Positions 1 to 9,506 of a DNA stretch of 64,000 nt are shown piece by piece. Each line of letters begins with the position of its first letter. The stretch's first letter is position 1. The position numbers and the translations under genes were made by a program. Under the pieces are notes generated by a model. The model did no database searches. It was given only the letters and a program-made list of their open reading frames with translations, and was not told the origin of the DNA. Origin of the DNA: JACMNW01 sp031406155 (lineage in GTDB: Bacteria > Pseudomonadota > Alphaproteobacteria > Rhodobacterales > Rhodobacteraceae); assembly GCA_031406155.1 (NCBI GenBank), contig JANOGW010000056.1, forward strand, positions 128,960 through 192,959, given 5' to 3'.

Positions 1-627
1 ATGCGCAACCACGGCGACAGCCCGCGCTTTGCCAGCCAGACCTACCCCGAAATGGCCAATGATCTGGCAGAGGTTATTGTGGCCCACGGCGGCAAGGCCG
101 ATGTGATCGGCCATTCCATGGGCGGCAAAGCGGCGATGGTTCTTGCCCTGACGCAAGGTGCGCTGATCCGCAAACTGGTGGTCGCCGACATTGCGCCGCT
201 CACCTATGTTCATGACCAGTCGCAAAACGTCAGGGCAATGCAGGGACTTGATCTGACAGGCCTGACCTCTCGCACCGAGGCCGATCAACGCCTTGCCAAA
301 ACCATTCCAGACCCCGCCCTGCGCGCCTTCTTCCTGCAATCGCTGGACCTGCACCCCACCCCGCCGGGCTGGCGGCTGAACCTTTCGGTGCTTGCAGCAG
401 AAATGCCCAGCATCGTCGGCTGGCCAAACACCCCCGGCACCTTTCATGGCCCCGCGCTGTTTCTGACAGGTGCCGACAGCACCTACGTCCGCCCCGCCGA
501 TCACGCAGCGATCCGCACCCAATTCCCCAACGCCACCTTCTCAAGCATCGCCGGTGCCGGCCACTGGCTCCACGCCGAGAAACCCCGCGAATTCGAAGGC
601 GTCGTGCGTGGTTTTCTGAACCGCTGA
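1..627 (+). CDS. alpha/beta hydrolase (YbfF-type esterase), 5'-truncated
   Basis: C-terminal 208 residues of a cytoplasmic alpha/beta-hydrolase, cut by the left window edge. The first codon is a Met, but the residues RNHGDSP that follow normally sit about 50 residues into YbfF-like esterases, so the true start lies outside the window. The nucleophile elbow is GHSMGGKAA (Ser at about residue 39 of the visible part). The catalytic His is in GAGHWLHAEKP near the C-terminus, and the acid is probably the Asp in LFLTGADS. The family hydrolyses short acyl esters or thioesters; the physiological substrate is unknown. Nothing downstream on this strand is coupled to it. Confidence 0.85.
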   Translation: MRNHGDSPRFASQTYPEMANDLAEVIVAHGGKADVIGHSMGGKAAMVLALTQGALIRKLVVADIAPLTYVHDQSQNVRAMQGLDLTGLTSRTEADQRLAKTIPDPALRAFFLQSLDLHPTPPGWRLNLSVLAAEMPSIVGWPNTPGTFHGPALFLTGADSTYVRPADHAAIRTQFPNATFSSIAGAGHWLHAEKPREFEGVVRGFLNR

Positions 628-1242
628 AACGAACCCGGATGCCATAGGATTGGTGGAACATGAGTATACCGTGGTCGTGTCGCAGAGTCTGTCTGACGAT
701 CAGAGTATCGTCACACCGATCTAACCATTTGATTCTAAATTATCTTTTGACAATACCGGTATCCGCTATTGTCGGGAAGGCTTGTCTCATGACTTAATTG
801 GCGACCGGACGAATACAAAACTGCGGGGAAGGGGTTGCCGCCGCCTTACGGCGACAACGGGTGGATCGGGACCATGCCGGCCGTCTGACGGACCGGGTTA
901 GGGTAAGATCGCCCCCAACTTTCCTCGCAAGCCTGTACGGATGCGAGGAGATGAGGCGGATCAGGATACGAGCCGGGGGATCGTTTCCCCGCCGAAGGCC
1001 CGGGATGGCAAGCAGAGGCTCGGAAAAGATGACAGGGATTACGATGAGCATCGCATTCTGAAAGACCATATTGATGCGCATCGGCTGCCCGGCGGCGAGT
1101 GTCGCCGGTTTCAGAACACGCCGTCCGGGCACAAGGCGCTGATCAAGAGGACTTTGCCGACCCCGACCCGGGTCGTCTAAGAACCGACAGGTTCCTGCCA
1201 TCGCAAGCGGGAAATGCGACGAGCGGTGGCGGGCATGCGTTC
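628..1242. other. 615-bp stretch without a recognisable gene
   Basis: Several overlapping open frames exist on both strands, but none has a ribosome-binding site plus a family-like composition, and I recognise no domain. The Arg- and Pro-rich translations look like GC-rich shadow frames or decayed coding DNA. The only structured element seen is an inverted repeat at 749-773. Confidence 0.5.
749..773. promoter_or_regulatory. inverted repeat GACAATA-N11-TATTGTC, possible operator
   Basis: Perfect 7-bp arms separated by 11 bp. The left arm overlaps TTGACA (748-753), a good -35 hexamer, in an AT-rich patch. No convincing gene begins immediately downstream, so its target is unknown. Confidence 0.3.
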
Positions 1243-1572
1243 TCAATGGCCCTGCGCGCGCGGGTAAGTTGCAATGGAGGCGCAAAGCTCATCGGCCTCA
1301 TCGCCCGCTGACATGTCCATGACCGCGAAGAACGCATGGCAGACCGAAGACGTATTTTCTGCCTCGATCACACTTTCCATGTCTTCCCGGCTGCGAAACT
1401 GCACGATTTCGATGTAACTACCATCGATTTTGGGCACGAGTTCGCGGCGCAGCACCCCAACCTGTTGGCTGACACTGTCACGCTCAAAGCCATCCGAGGC
1501 CGCGAACCGGTCCTGCTCGGTTTTCCCGCGAGCAAGCCTGAACGGGGCAAGAACGGTTACGGTGTTGGTCAT
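1243..1572 (-). CDS. antibiotic-biosynthesis-monooxygenase-like (dimeric alpha-beta barrel) protein
   Basis: A 109-residue protein beginning MTNTVTVLAPFRLARGK. I chose the ATG at 1572 because AAGGAAG lies eight bases upstream. The next upstream start would add ten residues without a ribosome-binding site. Visible features are a short beta strand at the N-terminus, a central VPKIDGSYIEIVQFRS strand, and an acidic helix, which is the pattern of small ABM/EthD-like barrels that act as dimers on quinones or similar compounds. The assignment is by pattern and is not strong. It is divergent from the WYL-type regulator that follows, with a 19-bp palindrome between them, which suggests that the regulator controls it. 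Confidence 0.6.
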   Translation of the reverse strand: MTNTVTVLAPFRLARGKTEQDRFAASDGFERDSVSQQVGVLRRELVPKIDGSYIEIVQFRSREDMESVIEAENTSSVCHAFFAVMDMSAGDEADELCASIATYPRAQGH

Positions 1573-1616
1573 TGGACCACTTCCTTGAATGTTACTTGCC
1601 ACGTCTTGTCCACGTA

Positions 1617-1635
1617 TATGCCATTTTGTGGCATA
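1617..1635. promoter_or_regulatory. 19-bp palindrome, likely operator of the divergent pair
   Basis: TATGCCATTTTGTGGCATA is a perfect inverted repeat with 7-bp arms and a 5-bp spacer. It lies between the start of the ABM-like gene (1572, minus) and the WYL regulator (plus), where a divergent regulator would normally bind. Binding is inferred. Confidence 0.55.
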
Positions 1636-2378
1636 TTTGTTTTATTGATCGCGCATCGACGCTAAGCCGGCTTAACCGGCTGGAGCTTTTGACCGCTCAC
1701 CTGAAGTCAGGCGAACATCTGACGGTGCGCGGACTGGTAATGGAGATGGGGGTCAGTGTCCGCACCCTGAGCCGGGATATCGACCTGTTGCGCGGGCAAG
1801 GCCTGCCCGTTGAGGCGGACCATGGGCGCGGAGGCGGTCTTCGCCTGTCGCAACGCTGGGGTGTCGGCCGGCTGTCGCTGACCTATGCCGAGGCGGAGGA
1901 TTTGCTCGTCAGTCTTGCGATTGCGGAGCAGATGGAATCGCCGGTGATGATGGACAATCTGGCCAGCGTCAGGCGTAAACTGATAGCGTCGTTCTCGCCC
2001 GGAATGGCCGTCCGGATCGCCGGGCTGAAAGCGCGTATCAGGGTCGGCAAACCGGCGGGCGCAGCTTTGTTGGTACAGGCGATGGCCCCAAAGCCAGAGG
2101 TTGTGGAGCAGATCAATCAAGCTTTCCTGAACCTTCAATGCGCGTCGATTTCATATCGGGCGACTGATGGAACTTTGACTGATCGGGTCATGGTGCCACA
2201 CTATCTGCTGCTGAGCACGCCGATCTGGTACGTTGTGGCCTGGGACGAACTGCGTGGCGACGCGCGGACCTACAGATGCGACAGGGTGATTTCAGCAACC
2301 GTGCTTGAAGATCGGGGGTTCAAGGTCCTGCCCATCAACCGCTTTGCCGCAGCTTTTGACGGTATCGACACGATGTAG
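1626..2378 (+). CDS. YafY-type HTH/WYL-domain transcriptional regulator
   Basis: About 250 residues. An N-terminal DeoR/HTH_11-like helix-turn-helix (RLNRLELLTAHLKSG through SVRTLSRDIDLLR) is followed by the family turn GRGGGLRLS. A C-terminal WYL-like domain follows (ISYRATDG, then PIWYVVAWDELRGDARTYRCDRV), with WYV in place of WYL. WYL proteins are DNA-binding regulators whose C-terminal domain senses a ligand, often nucleic acid or a small molecule. The start is uncertain: the frame is open from a TTG at 1572, no ATG precedes the HTH, and TTG 1626 or ATT 1644 best fit the usual N-terminal length. It is divergent from the ABM-like gene and probably regulates it and itself through the palindrome at 1617-1635. 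Confidence 0.8.
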   Translation: MWHICFIDRASTLSRLNRLELLTAHLKSGEHLTVRGLVMEMGVSVRTLSRDIDLLRGQGLPVEADHGRGGGLRLSQRWGVGRLSLTYAEAEDLLVSLAIAEQMESPVMMDNLASVRRKLIASFSPGMAVRIAGLKARIRVGKPAGAALLVQAMAPKPEVVEQINQAFLNLQCASISYRATDGTLTDRVMVPHYLLLSTPIWYVVAWDELRGDARTYRCDRVISATVLEDRGFKVLPINRFAAAFDGIDTM

Positions 2379-2708
2379 AGCGCCCGTAAGGGGCCGGGAG
2401 TGGGCCGTAGGTCGGTCGAAATCCGACGGGTTTGGTCAGCGGCTGCTTCCGAGAAGCTGCGCCGCGGCGTTGAGGCCAGGCTCAAGGTCAGGTCAGGGCC
2501 CCCAAGGTTTGCCATGAGCCATAGCCCCCCCTAAACAATCATGCCAAGCTGTTCGAGGGGGCTGATGGTGGACAACCCCACCCGCTACGCATGACTGCGT
2601 ACGGCCAAATCTGTCAGACGATTTCTATCTCAACTGATGCTGTGCTGATTTCCACGCAATTGTAGAACGGGCTTCACAGACCTCGTACATTTGCCTCACT
2701 ATCCGCTC
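2379..2708. other. intergenic, nothing recognised
   Basis: I see no supported gene, RNA or strong repeat between the WYL regulator and the sigma-factor remnant. Confidence 0.5.
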
Positions 2709-3010
2709 TCAGGGCAGATGCCTGAGCTTGTCGGAAGTCCGCATCACACAGATTGCAGCGATCTTTCCACCCTCGATTCTGATCGTCGTCGTCTGAGGTT
2801 TGCCATCGGCCTGCCGCGTGATGAAAGCAGGCAGACCGTTGATGGCGGCGGCCCGCACCAGTGTCGAGCCGTTCTTGCGGAAATGCAACGTCAGGGCTCT
2901 GCGCACTTCGGTCCGATTGGCTTTCATCTCACGCACGAAGGCACCTGCACCACATCCTCGGCATCTGCTACGGAGCGCAGCATGCGATCAGGCTTCAGTA
3001 CTTCATAACC
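2709..3010 (-). pseudogene. decayed SigJ-type ECF sigma factor
   Basis: Two pieces of one gene remain in different frames on the minus strand. Near 2950-3010 the translation reads DRMLRSVADAEDVVQ, the region-2 signature of ECF sigma factors, and then meets a stop. Near 2709-2936 it reads LPAFITRQADGKPQTTTIRI and ends VMRTSDKLRHLP, the end of the SnoaL/NTF2-like C-terminal domain of SigJ-type sigma factors. Everything between these (rest of region 2, linker, region 4, most of SnoaL) is missing, and a frameshift separates the pieces. It is therefore an internally deleted relic with no likely function. Confidence 0.7.
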
Positions 3011-3257
3011 GCTCGCGTGCTCGTGTCTTTCGCAGAGGCGTATCAAGACGGAGGTCCAGCCAAGTGCCGTTCGTTAGCGGTTGCCATGGCACAGAGCCTC
3101 GCGCTAGGCCGCAAGCAGATAGATGACAGATTTCGGCCAATCGGAAGATCCATCGCATCTAGGGCGTGGAGATTAGGTCAACATTGGCGACCTTGTTGCT
3201 CGCGGCTGCGGCTATGATATCATCCAGAGAATACGCGAATCTGGGAAGGAGACGCGG

Positions 3258-6200
3258 ATGGCCATCACGCTTGACGACAAGTACACGGCCGAAGGTGGCG
3301 CGGTTTACCTGACCGGCACCCAGGCCCTGGTTCGGCTGCCCATGACGCAGATGCGGCGGGACCGCGCGGAAGGGCTGAACACAGCGACCTTCATCTCCGG
3401 CTACCGGGGCTCGCCCCTCGGCGGCTACGACCAGCAGCTCGTCAAGGCGACGAAGTTCCTTGATCGCCATGATGTCGTCTTTCAGCCCGGCCTGAACGAG
3501 GATCTGGCCGCCACCGCCGTTTGGGGCAGCCAGCAGTTGCACCTGTCGCCCGGGGCGCGCAAGGATGGGATCTTAGGCATCTGGTATGGCAAGGGGCCGG
3601 GGGTCGACCGGTCGGGCGACGTCTTCAAGCACGCCAATGCCGCCGGAACCTCGCGCCACGGCGGCGTTCTGGCGATCGCGGGCGACGACCACACCTGCAA
3701 GTCGTCATCGATCCCGCATCAGTCGGATCATGCCTTCATCTCGGCCGTGATGCCGATGCTTTATCCGTCATCGGTGCATGAATTTCTGGAAATGGGCCTT
3801 CTTGGCATCGCGATGTCGCGGTATTCCGGCTGCTGGGTCGGGTTCAAGGTCATCTCGGAAACCGTCGAGATCACGACCGTCGTCGATCTTGCTCAAGAAC
3901 AGCGGCAGTTTACACTCCCGCAGGATTTCGAGCTTCCTCCGGGCGGGCTGAACCTGCGCTGGCCCGATCCGCCTCTGGTGCAGGACGAACGGCTGCAGGA
4001 ACACAAGGGCTATGCCGCAGTCGCCTTTGCCCGGGCCAACGGTGTGGATCAAGTAATCATCGACACTCCCCGCGCCCGCTTTGGCATCGTCGCCTCGGGC
4101 AAGGCGTACGAGGATGTGCGCCAGGCGCTGGCCGAACTGGGGATCGGCCCCGAGGAACAGACGGTCATCGGCCTGCGCTTTTACAAGGTCCGGATGCCTT
4201 GGCCGCTGGAGCCAGAAGGCATCCGCGCGTTTTCGCGAGGGCTGGAAGAGGTGCTGATCGTCGAGGAACGGCGCGAGATCATCGAGAACCAGATCAAGCA
4301 ACAGCTGTTCAACTGGCGGGCGGATGTGCGGCCACGCATTGTCGGAAAGTTCGATGAAACGGGGAAGCCGTTCCTCAGCCTGTCGGCGGGGCTGACCGTC
4401 GCGCGGGTTGCGGACGCGATCGCCGAACGCCTTTTGCGTCTCGCTCTGCCCGAGGGGCTGGCGGACCATCTTCGCCGCCGGGCCGAGCATCTTCATGCGG
4501 CCGAAGCGCGGGGCACCACCCATGTCCCGCCCGTCGTGCGCCTGCCGCATTACTGCGCGGGCTGCCCGCACAACACCTCGACCCGGGTGCCCGAAGGGTC
4601 GAAAGCCATGGCCGGGATCGGCTGTCATTTCATGGCGCAATGGATGGATCGGCGAACCGAGACCTTCACCCACATGGGCGCCGAGGGCGTGCCGTGGACG
4701 GCGATCAGCCGGTTCACCGATGAGCAGCACCGCTTCGTCAACCTCGGCGACGGCACATTCTTCCATTCCGGCCACCTTGCGATCCGGCAGTCGGTCGCGG
4801 CGGGTGCCAACATCACCTACAAGATTCTGTTCAACGATGCCGTGGCGATGACCGGCGGGCAGCCGGTGGACGGGGTTCTGACGCCCCAGCAGATCACCCA
4901 CCAGATGTATCACGAGCGCGTGGCCCGCATCGTGCTGATGTCTGACCGGCCCGACCTCTACACCGCCGACGAACTGGCACCCGGCACTCAGATTCGCCAC
5001 CGTGACGACATCGACGCGGTGATGCTGGACCTTCGCGAGGTGCCGGGCGTGACCGTCATCGTCTTCGAGCAGACCTGTGCTGCCGAGAAAAGGCGGCGGC
5101 GCAAGCGGGGCAGCATGGAAGACCCGGACCTGCGCCTCTGGATCAACCCGGAGGTCTGCGAGGGCTGCGGCGACTGCTCCGAGAAGTCGAACTGCATCGC
5201 GGTCGAGCCGGAAGAGACCGAGATGGGTCGCAAGCGGCGCATCAACCAGTCGATGTGCAACAAGGACTATTCCTGCCTAAAGGGCTTCTGCCCGTCCTTT
5301 GTGACGGTGCGCGGCGGCAGCCTGAGAAAGCGCCGCGCCGAGGGCGGACCGGAGGTGGCCTCCCTGCCCGAGCCCGTCCTGCCACAGATCGACCGCGCCT
5401 GGAACCTGGCACTTGCGGGGGTTGGCGGCACGGGCGTGCTGACCATCAGCGCGATCCTCGGCATGGCAGCACATGTCGAAGGCAAGATACCGATGATCCT
5501 CGATATGGCGGGCCTGGCCCAGAAAGGCGGCGCTGTCATGAGCAACGTCCGCATTTCGCGGCCGGACCGTCCGATTGCAGCACCACGCATCGCCGCCGGC
5601 AGCGCCGACCTCCTCCTCGGCGCGGATTCCGTTGTTTCGGCTTCGAAAGACTGCATCGTCCTTTGCGACCCCGGCCGGACCGAAGCGGTCCTGAACGCCC
5701 GCATCACCCCGGTTTCCGACTTCATCCGCAACCGCGATTTCGACTTCCAGGAGGCGGCTGTCGAGCGGAGCGTCGCAAGATCGGTCAGATCGACCAACCA
5801 TTTCCTCGATTTCTCCAGCCTCGCGGCGCGGCTCACCGGCGACGAGATCGGGGCCAATCTGATGATGCTGGGCTATGCTTGGCAGCGCGGTTTTGTGCCG
5901 ATTGGTCGCGATGCCATCCTGCAGGCGATCAAACTTAATGGCGTATCCGTCGCGCCCAATGCCGACGCGTTTAACTGGGGCCGGGCTCTGGCGCACGACC
6001 CTGCCCGTATTCAGACATTGGCCAATGCACCCTCCAGACCCGATCTGGAGACGATGCCGACCGACGACATCGTGCAGCATCGCGCAGCACATCTGCGGGC
6101 CTATCAGAACGAGGCCTTGGCCAATCGCTATCGCAACTGGCTGGCGAAGTTCGACGAAGTTGCCGCACCTGAGCGGGTTGGCGACAACGACCTGAAACGC

Positions 6201-6713
6201 CAGGTCGCGATCACCTATGCCCGCGTCCTCGCCTACAAGGACGAGTACGAGGTTGCCCGGCTTTATGCCGCACCAGCGTTCCTGCAGTCGCTGGCAAACG
6301 TCTTCGAAGGCGACATCCGCATCGCGTTCAATCTAGCCCCGCCGATCCTGCCCGGCAAGACAGCCGACGGGCGGCCGAAGAAACGCGAGTTCGGACCGTG
6401 GATCCTGCCCGTGTTCCGCCTGCTCGCACGGGCAAAGGTGTTGCGCGGAACCTGGGCCGATCCGTTCGGCCATACCGCCGACCGCAAGCTGGAACGGCAG
6501 CTAATTGCGCTTTACGAGGATGATCTGGCGCTGGCCGTCAGCAAACTGGCGGCAGAAAATCTGCCCCTCGTTCGCGAATTGCTGACACTGCCGTGGCAGA
6601 TCCGGGGTTATGGTCCGGTGAAGGAAGCGTCGTTCGAAAAGCAGACGGCCCGGAGGGCAGAAGTCCGCGCCAAACTCGAAGGCAACGACAACATGGCCAT
6701 CGCCGCGGAATGA
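3258..6713 (+). CDS. indolepyruvate ferredoxin oxidoreductase family protein (IorA-IorB fusion)
   Basis: A 1151-residue cytoplasmic 2-oxoacid:ferredoxin oxidoreductase with all domains in one chain, the usual length of the alphaproteobacterial fused form. In order: a pyrimidine-binding domain (SGYRGSPLGGYD), CAGCPHNTST at about residue 433, a TPP site (LGDGTFFHSG and AMTGGQ), two [4Fe-4S] ligand sets (CEGCGDC from about 634, then CNKDYSC and GFCPSF), the gamma domain (GVGGTGVLT) and a long C-terminal extension. The start ATG follows GGAG. It oxidatively decarboxylates aryl or possibly branched 2-oxoacids to acyl-CoA. It lies 12 bp upstream of isovaleryl-CoA dehydrogenase in one operon, which suggests that it supplies acyl-CoA from a branched or aromatic 2-oxoacid; the substrate is inferred. 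Confidence 0.93.
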   Translation: MAITLDDKYTAEGGAVYLTGTQALVRLPMTQMRRDRAEGLNTATFISGYRGSPLGGYDQQLVKATKFLDRHDVVFQPGLNEDLAATAVWGSQQLHLSPGARKDGILGIWYGKGPGVDRSGDVFKHANAAGTSRHGGVLAIAGDDHTCKSSSIPHQSDHAFISAVMPMLYPSSVHEFLEMGLLGIAMSRYSGCWVGFKVISETVEITTVVDLAQEQRQFTLPQDFELPPGGLNLRWPDPPLVQDERLQEHKGYAAVAFARANGVDQVIIDTPRARFGIVASGKAYEDVRQALAELGIGPEEQTVIGLRFYKVRMPWPLEPEGIRAFSRGLEEVLIVEERREIIENQIKQQLFNWRADVRPRIVGKFDETGKPFLSLSAGLTVARVADAIAERLLRLALPEGLADHLRRRAEHLHAAEARGTTHVPPVVRLPHYCAGCPHNTSTRVPEGSKAMAGIGCHFMAQWMDRRTETFTHMGAEGVPWTAISRFTDEQHRFVNLGDGTFFHSGHLAIRQSVAAGANITYKILFNDAVAMTGGQPVDGVLTPQQITHQMYHERVARIVLMSDRPDLYTADELAPGTQIRHRDDIDAVMLDLREVPGVTVIVFEQTCAAEKRRRRKRGSMEDPDLRLWINPEVCEGCGDCSEKSNCIAVEPEETEMGRKRRINQSMCNKDYSCLKGFCPSFVTVRGGSLRKRRAEGGPEVASLPEPVLPQIDRAWNLALAGVGGTGVLTISAILGMAAHVEGKIPMILDMAGLAQKGGAVMSNVRISRPDRPIAAPRIAAGSADLLLGADSVVSASKDCIVLCDPGRTEAVLNARITPVSDFIRNRDFDFQEAAVERSVARSVRSTNHFLDFSSLAARLTGDEIGANLMMLGYAWQRGFVPIGRDAILQAIKLNGVSVAPNADAFNWGRALAHDPARIQTLANAPSRPDLETMPTDDIVQHRAAHLRAYQNEALANRYRNWLAKFDEVAAPERVGDNDLKRQVAITYARVLAYKDEYEVARLYAAPAFLQSLANVFEGDIRIAFNLAPPILPGKTADGRPKKREFGPWILPVFRLLARAKVLRGTWADPFGHTADRKLERQLIALYEDDLALAVSKLAAENLPLVRELLTLPWQIRGYGPVKEASFEKQTARRAEVRAKLEGNDNMAIAAE

Positions 6714-6725
6714 AGGGGGAGTGAG

Positions 6726-7892
6726 ATGTTCAACGCATCGATGAAGTTCGACCTGAGCGAAGACGTCAACGCGCTCCGCGACATGGTTCACGCTTGGGCG
6801 CAAGACCGTGTCCGGCCGATGGCCGCGGAGATCGACCAGAAAAACGAATTTCCCGCCGAGCTTTGGGCCGAGATGGGCAGCCTCGGGCTGCTGGGGATCA
6901 CCGTCCCGGAAGAATACGGCGGGGCCGGAATGGGCTATCTTGCGCATGTAGTTGCGGTCGAGGAAATCGCCCGCGCCTCGGCGTCGGTCTCGCTCAGCTA
7001 CGGGGCGCATTCGAACCTCTGCATCAATCAGATCAAGCTGAACGGAACCGAGGCGCAGAAGCGCCAGTACCTTCCCGGCCTGATCAGCGGCGAACATGTC
7101 GGCGCGCTGGCGATGTCCGAGGCGGGGGCCGGTTCGGATGTCGTCTCGATGAAACTGCGGGCGGAAAAGCGCAATGGCTACTACGTTCTGAACGGCACCA
7201 AGTACTGGATCACCAATGGGCCCGATGCCGATACGCTAGTGGTCTATGCCAAGACCGACCCCGAGGCCGGGTCGAAGGGCATCACCGCCTTTCTTGTCGA
7301 ACGAAAGATGAAGGGCTTCTCGACCGGCCCGCATTTCGACAAGCTGGGAATGCGCGGTTCAAACACGGCCGAACTGGTTTTCGATGACGTCGAGGTTCCG
7401 TTCGAAAACGTGCTCGGCACCGAAGGCAAGGGGGTGCGCGTCCTGATGTCGGGCCTTGATTACGAGCGCGTGGTGCTTTCGGGGATCGGCACCGGGATCA
7501 TGGCCGCCTGCCTGGACGAAATCATGCCCCATCTCGCCTCCCGCAAGCAGTTCGGTCAGGCCATCGGGAACTTCCAGCTGATGCAGGGCAAGATCGCCGA
7601 CATGTACACCAAGCTGAACACCGCCCGCGCCTATACCTATGAAGTGGCAAGGGCCTGCGACCGGGGCGAGGTGACGCGGCAGGACGCCGCCGCCTGCGTG
7701 CTTTATGCCTCCGAAGAGGCGATGGTGGTCGCGCATCAGGCCGTGCAAGCCATGGGTGGTGCGGGGTTCATGAACGAAACCCCCGTCAGCCGCCTCTTCC
7801 GCGATGCCAAACTGATGGAGATCGGCGCCGGGACATCCGAAATCCGCCGCATGCTTATCGGGCGCGAGATGATGGGGGCGGTGCGCGCATGA
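6726..7892 (+). CDS. ivd: isovaleryl-CoA dehydrogenase
   Basis: 388 residues, the normal size of an acyl-CoA dehydrogenase. It converts isovaleryl-CoA to 3-methylcrotonyl-CoA with FAD and passes electrons to ETF. Visible are the FAD/substrate motifs AMSEAGAGSDV and YWITNGPDADT, the catalytic Glu in LDYERVV (about residue 247, the position characteristic of isovaleryl-CoA dehydrogenases rather than the C-terminal position of most acyl-CoA dehydrogenases), and the C-terminal GAGTSEIRRMLIGRE. The start at 6726 follows AGGGGGA. It overlaps the next gene by 4 bp (ATGA), indicating translational coupling within the leucine operon. Confidence 0.95.
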   Translation: MFNASMKFDLSEDVNALRDMVHAWAQDRVRPMAAEIDQKNEFPAELWAEMGSLGLLGITVPEEYGGAGMGYLAHVVAVEEIARASASVSLSYGAHSNLCINQIKLNGTEAQKRQYLPGLISGEHVGALAMSEAGAGSDVVSMKLRAEKRNGYYVLNGTKYWITNGPDADTLVVYAKTDPEAGSKGITAFLVERKMKGFSTGPHFDKLGMRGSNTAELVFDDVEVPFENVLGTEGKGVRVLMSGLDYERVVLSGIGTGIMAACLDEIMPHLASRKQFGQAIGNFQLMQGKIADMYTKLNTARAYTYEVARACDRGEVTRQDAAACVLYASEEAMVVAHQAVQAMGGAGFMNETPVSRLFRDAKLMEIGAGTSEIRRMLIGREMMGAVRA

Positions 7893-9496
7893 CGATCCTG
7901 TCCTCGACCATTTCTTCGCGGTCAGAGACCTTCCGCGCCAACCGCGAGGCGAACCTCGCCGCACTCGAAACGGTTCGCACCGCCGCCGCCCTTGCCCAAG
8001 CCGGGGGCGGCGACAAGGCGCGCGACTTGCACCGCAGCCGGGGCAAGCTGTTGCCGCGCGAAAGGATCGCCCGCTTGATCGACCCCGGCTCGCCCTTTCT
8101 CGAAATCGGCGTCTTCGCGGCACATGATCTGTATAACAATGCCAGCCCCTGCGCCGGTCTTGTCACCGGGATCGGTCGCGTCGAAGGCCAGGAGGTGATG
8201 ATCGTCTGCAACGATGCCACCGTGAAGGGCGGCACCTATTTCCCGATGACGGTGAAAAAGCACCTGCGCGCCCAGGAGATCGCCGAGCAGAACCATCTGC
8301 CCTGCGTCTATCTTGTGGATTCAGGTGGCGCTAATCTGCCCAACCAGGACGAGGTCTTCCCCGACCGCGACCACTTCGGCCGCATTTTCTTCAACCAGGC
8401 CAACATGTCGGCCAAGGGCATTCCGCAAATCGCGGTGGTGATGGGCTCCTGCACCGCCGGGGGGGCCTATGTGCCCGCCATGTCGGATGTCACCATCATC
8501 GTGAAGGATCAGGGCACGATCTTTCTGGCCGGGCCCCCGCTGGTCAAGGCGGCAACTGGCGAGATCGTATCGGCCGAGGATCTGGGCGGCGGCGATGTCC
8601 ACACCCGCCTTTCCGGCGTGGCCGACCTCTTGGCCAACAACGATCTGCACGCGCTTGCCCTTGCGCGACGCGCGGTCGCCAACCTGAACCGGCAGAAGCG
8701 GCCGCAGATCACCCTGCAATCGCCCGAAGCGCCGCTTTACGATCCTGAAGAGATCATGGGTATTGTCCCGCCGGAACTGAAAACCCCCTACGACATCCGC
8801 GAGGTCATTGCCCGCATCGTTGACAGCTCGCGCTTTGACGAATTCAAGCCGCGCTACGGCGCGACCATCGTCTGCGGCTTTGCCCATGTCATGGGAATTC
8901 CTGTCGGGCTGATCGGCAACAACGGGGTAATCTTCTCGGAGTCATCGCTGAAGGCCACCCATTTCGTCGAACTATGCTCGCAGCGGAAGATCCCGCTGGT
9001 ATTCCTGCAGAACATCTCAGGCTTCATGGTCGGGCGGGCCTACGAAAACCGGGGGATTGCGAAGGACGGCGCAAAGCTGGTGACGGCAGTAGCGACAACG
9101 CGGGTACCAAAGATCACCTTTCTTATCGGCGGCTCCTTCGGGGCAGGCAATTACGGCATGTGCGGCAGGGCCTATTCGCCCCGGTTCCTGTGGTCATGGC
9201 CAAACAGCCGGATTTCCGTGATGGGCGGCGAACAAGCGGCAGGCGTCCTTGCAACCGTGCGGCGCGATGCGATCGAGCGCAAGGGCGGCCAGTGGACAGC
9301 CGAAGAAGAGGCCGAGTTCAAGCGTCCCACGATCGAGATGTTCGACCGCCAGTCACATCCGCTTTATGCCTCGGCCCGGCTCTGGGACGACGGGATTATC
9401 GACCCGCGCCACTGCCGTCAGGTGCTGGCCCTGTCGCTGGCCGCAGCCCTGAACGCACCCATCGAGGAGACGCGCTTTGGCGTCTTCCGCATGTAA
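7889..9496 (+). CDS. mccB: 3-methylcrotonyl-CoA carboxylase, beta (carboxyltransferase) subunit
   Basis: 535 residues. This is the carboxyltransferase half of the biotin enzyme that carboxylates 3-methylcrotonyl-CoA to 3-methylglutaconyl-CoA. The N-terminal RGKLLPRERIARLIDPGSPF and DATVKGGTYFPMTVKKHLRA are typical of MccB and distinguish it from propionyl-CoA carboxylase beta. The second crotonase-like half contains LQNISGFMVGRAYE and FGAGNYGMCGRAY with the WPNSRISVMGGEQAAGVL oxyanion-hole region. It overlaps ivd by 4 bp and is followed after 10 bp by the biotin subunit. Confidence 0.95.
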   Translation: MTILSSTISSRSETFRANREANLAALETVRTAAALAQAGGGDKARDLHRSRGKLLPRERIARLIDPGSPFLEIGVFAAHDLYNNASPCAGLVTGIGRVEGQEVMIVCNDATVKGGTYFPMTVKKHLRAQEIAEQNHLPCVYLVDSGGANLPNQDEVFPDRDHFGRIFFNQANMSAKGIPQIAVVMGSCTAGGAYVPAMSDVTIIVKDQGTIFLAGPPLVKAATGEIVSAEDLGGGDVHTRLSGVADLLANNDLHALALARRAVANLNRQKRPQITLQSPEAPLYDPEEIMGIVPPELKTPYDIREVIARIVDSSRFDEFKPRYGATIVCGFAHVMGIPVGLIGNNGVIFSESSLKATHFVELCSQRKIPLVFLQNISGFMVGRAYENRGIAKDGAKLVTAVATTRVPKITFLIGGSFGAGNYGMCGRAYSPRFLWSWPNSRISVMGGEQAAGVLATVRRDAIERKGGQWTAEEEAEFKRPTIEMFDRQSHPLYASARLWDDGIIDPRHCRQVLALSLAAALNAPIEETRFGVFRM

Positions 9497-9506
9497 GAGG
9501 AAGCCG

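Noticed and set aside
794..1311. Overlapping frames of 60-163 codons on both strands
   Set aside because: No start signal, no recognisable domain, and composition of shadow frames; reported only as a gene-free stretch.
3768..5000. Long minus-strand open frame (410 codons) inside the ferredoxin oxidoreductase gene
   Set aside because: Pro/Arg/His/Gly-rich shadow of a strongly coding plus-strand gene in GC-rich DNA; no ribosome-binding site or family pattern.
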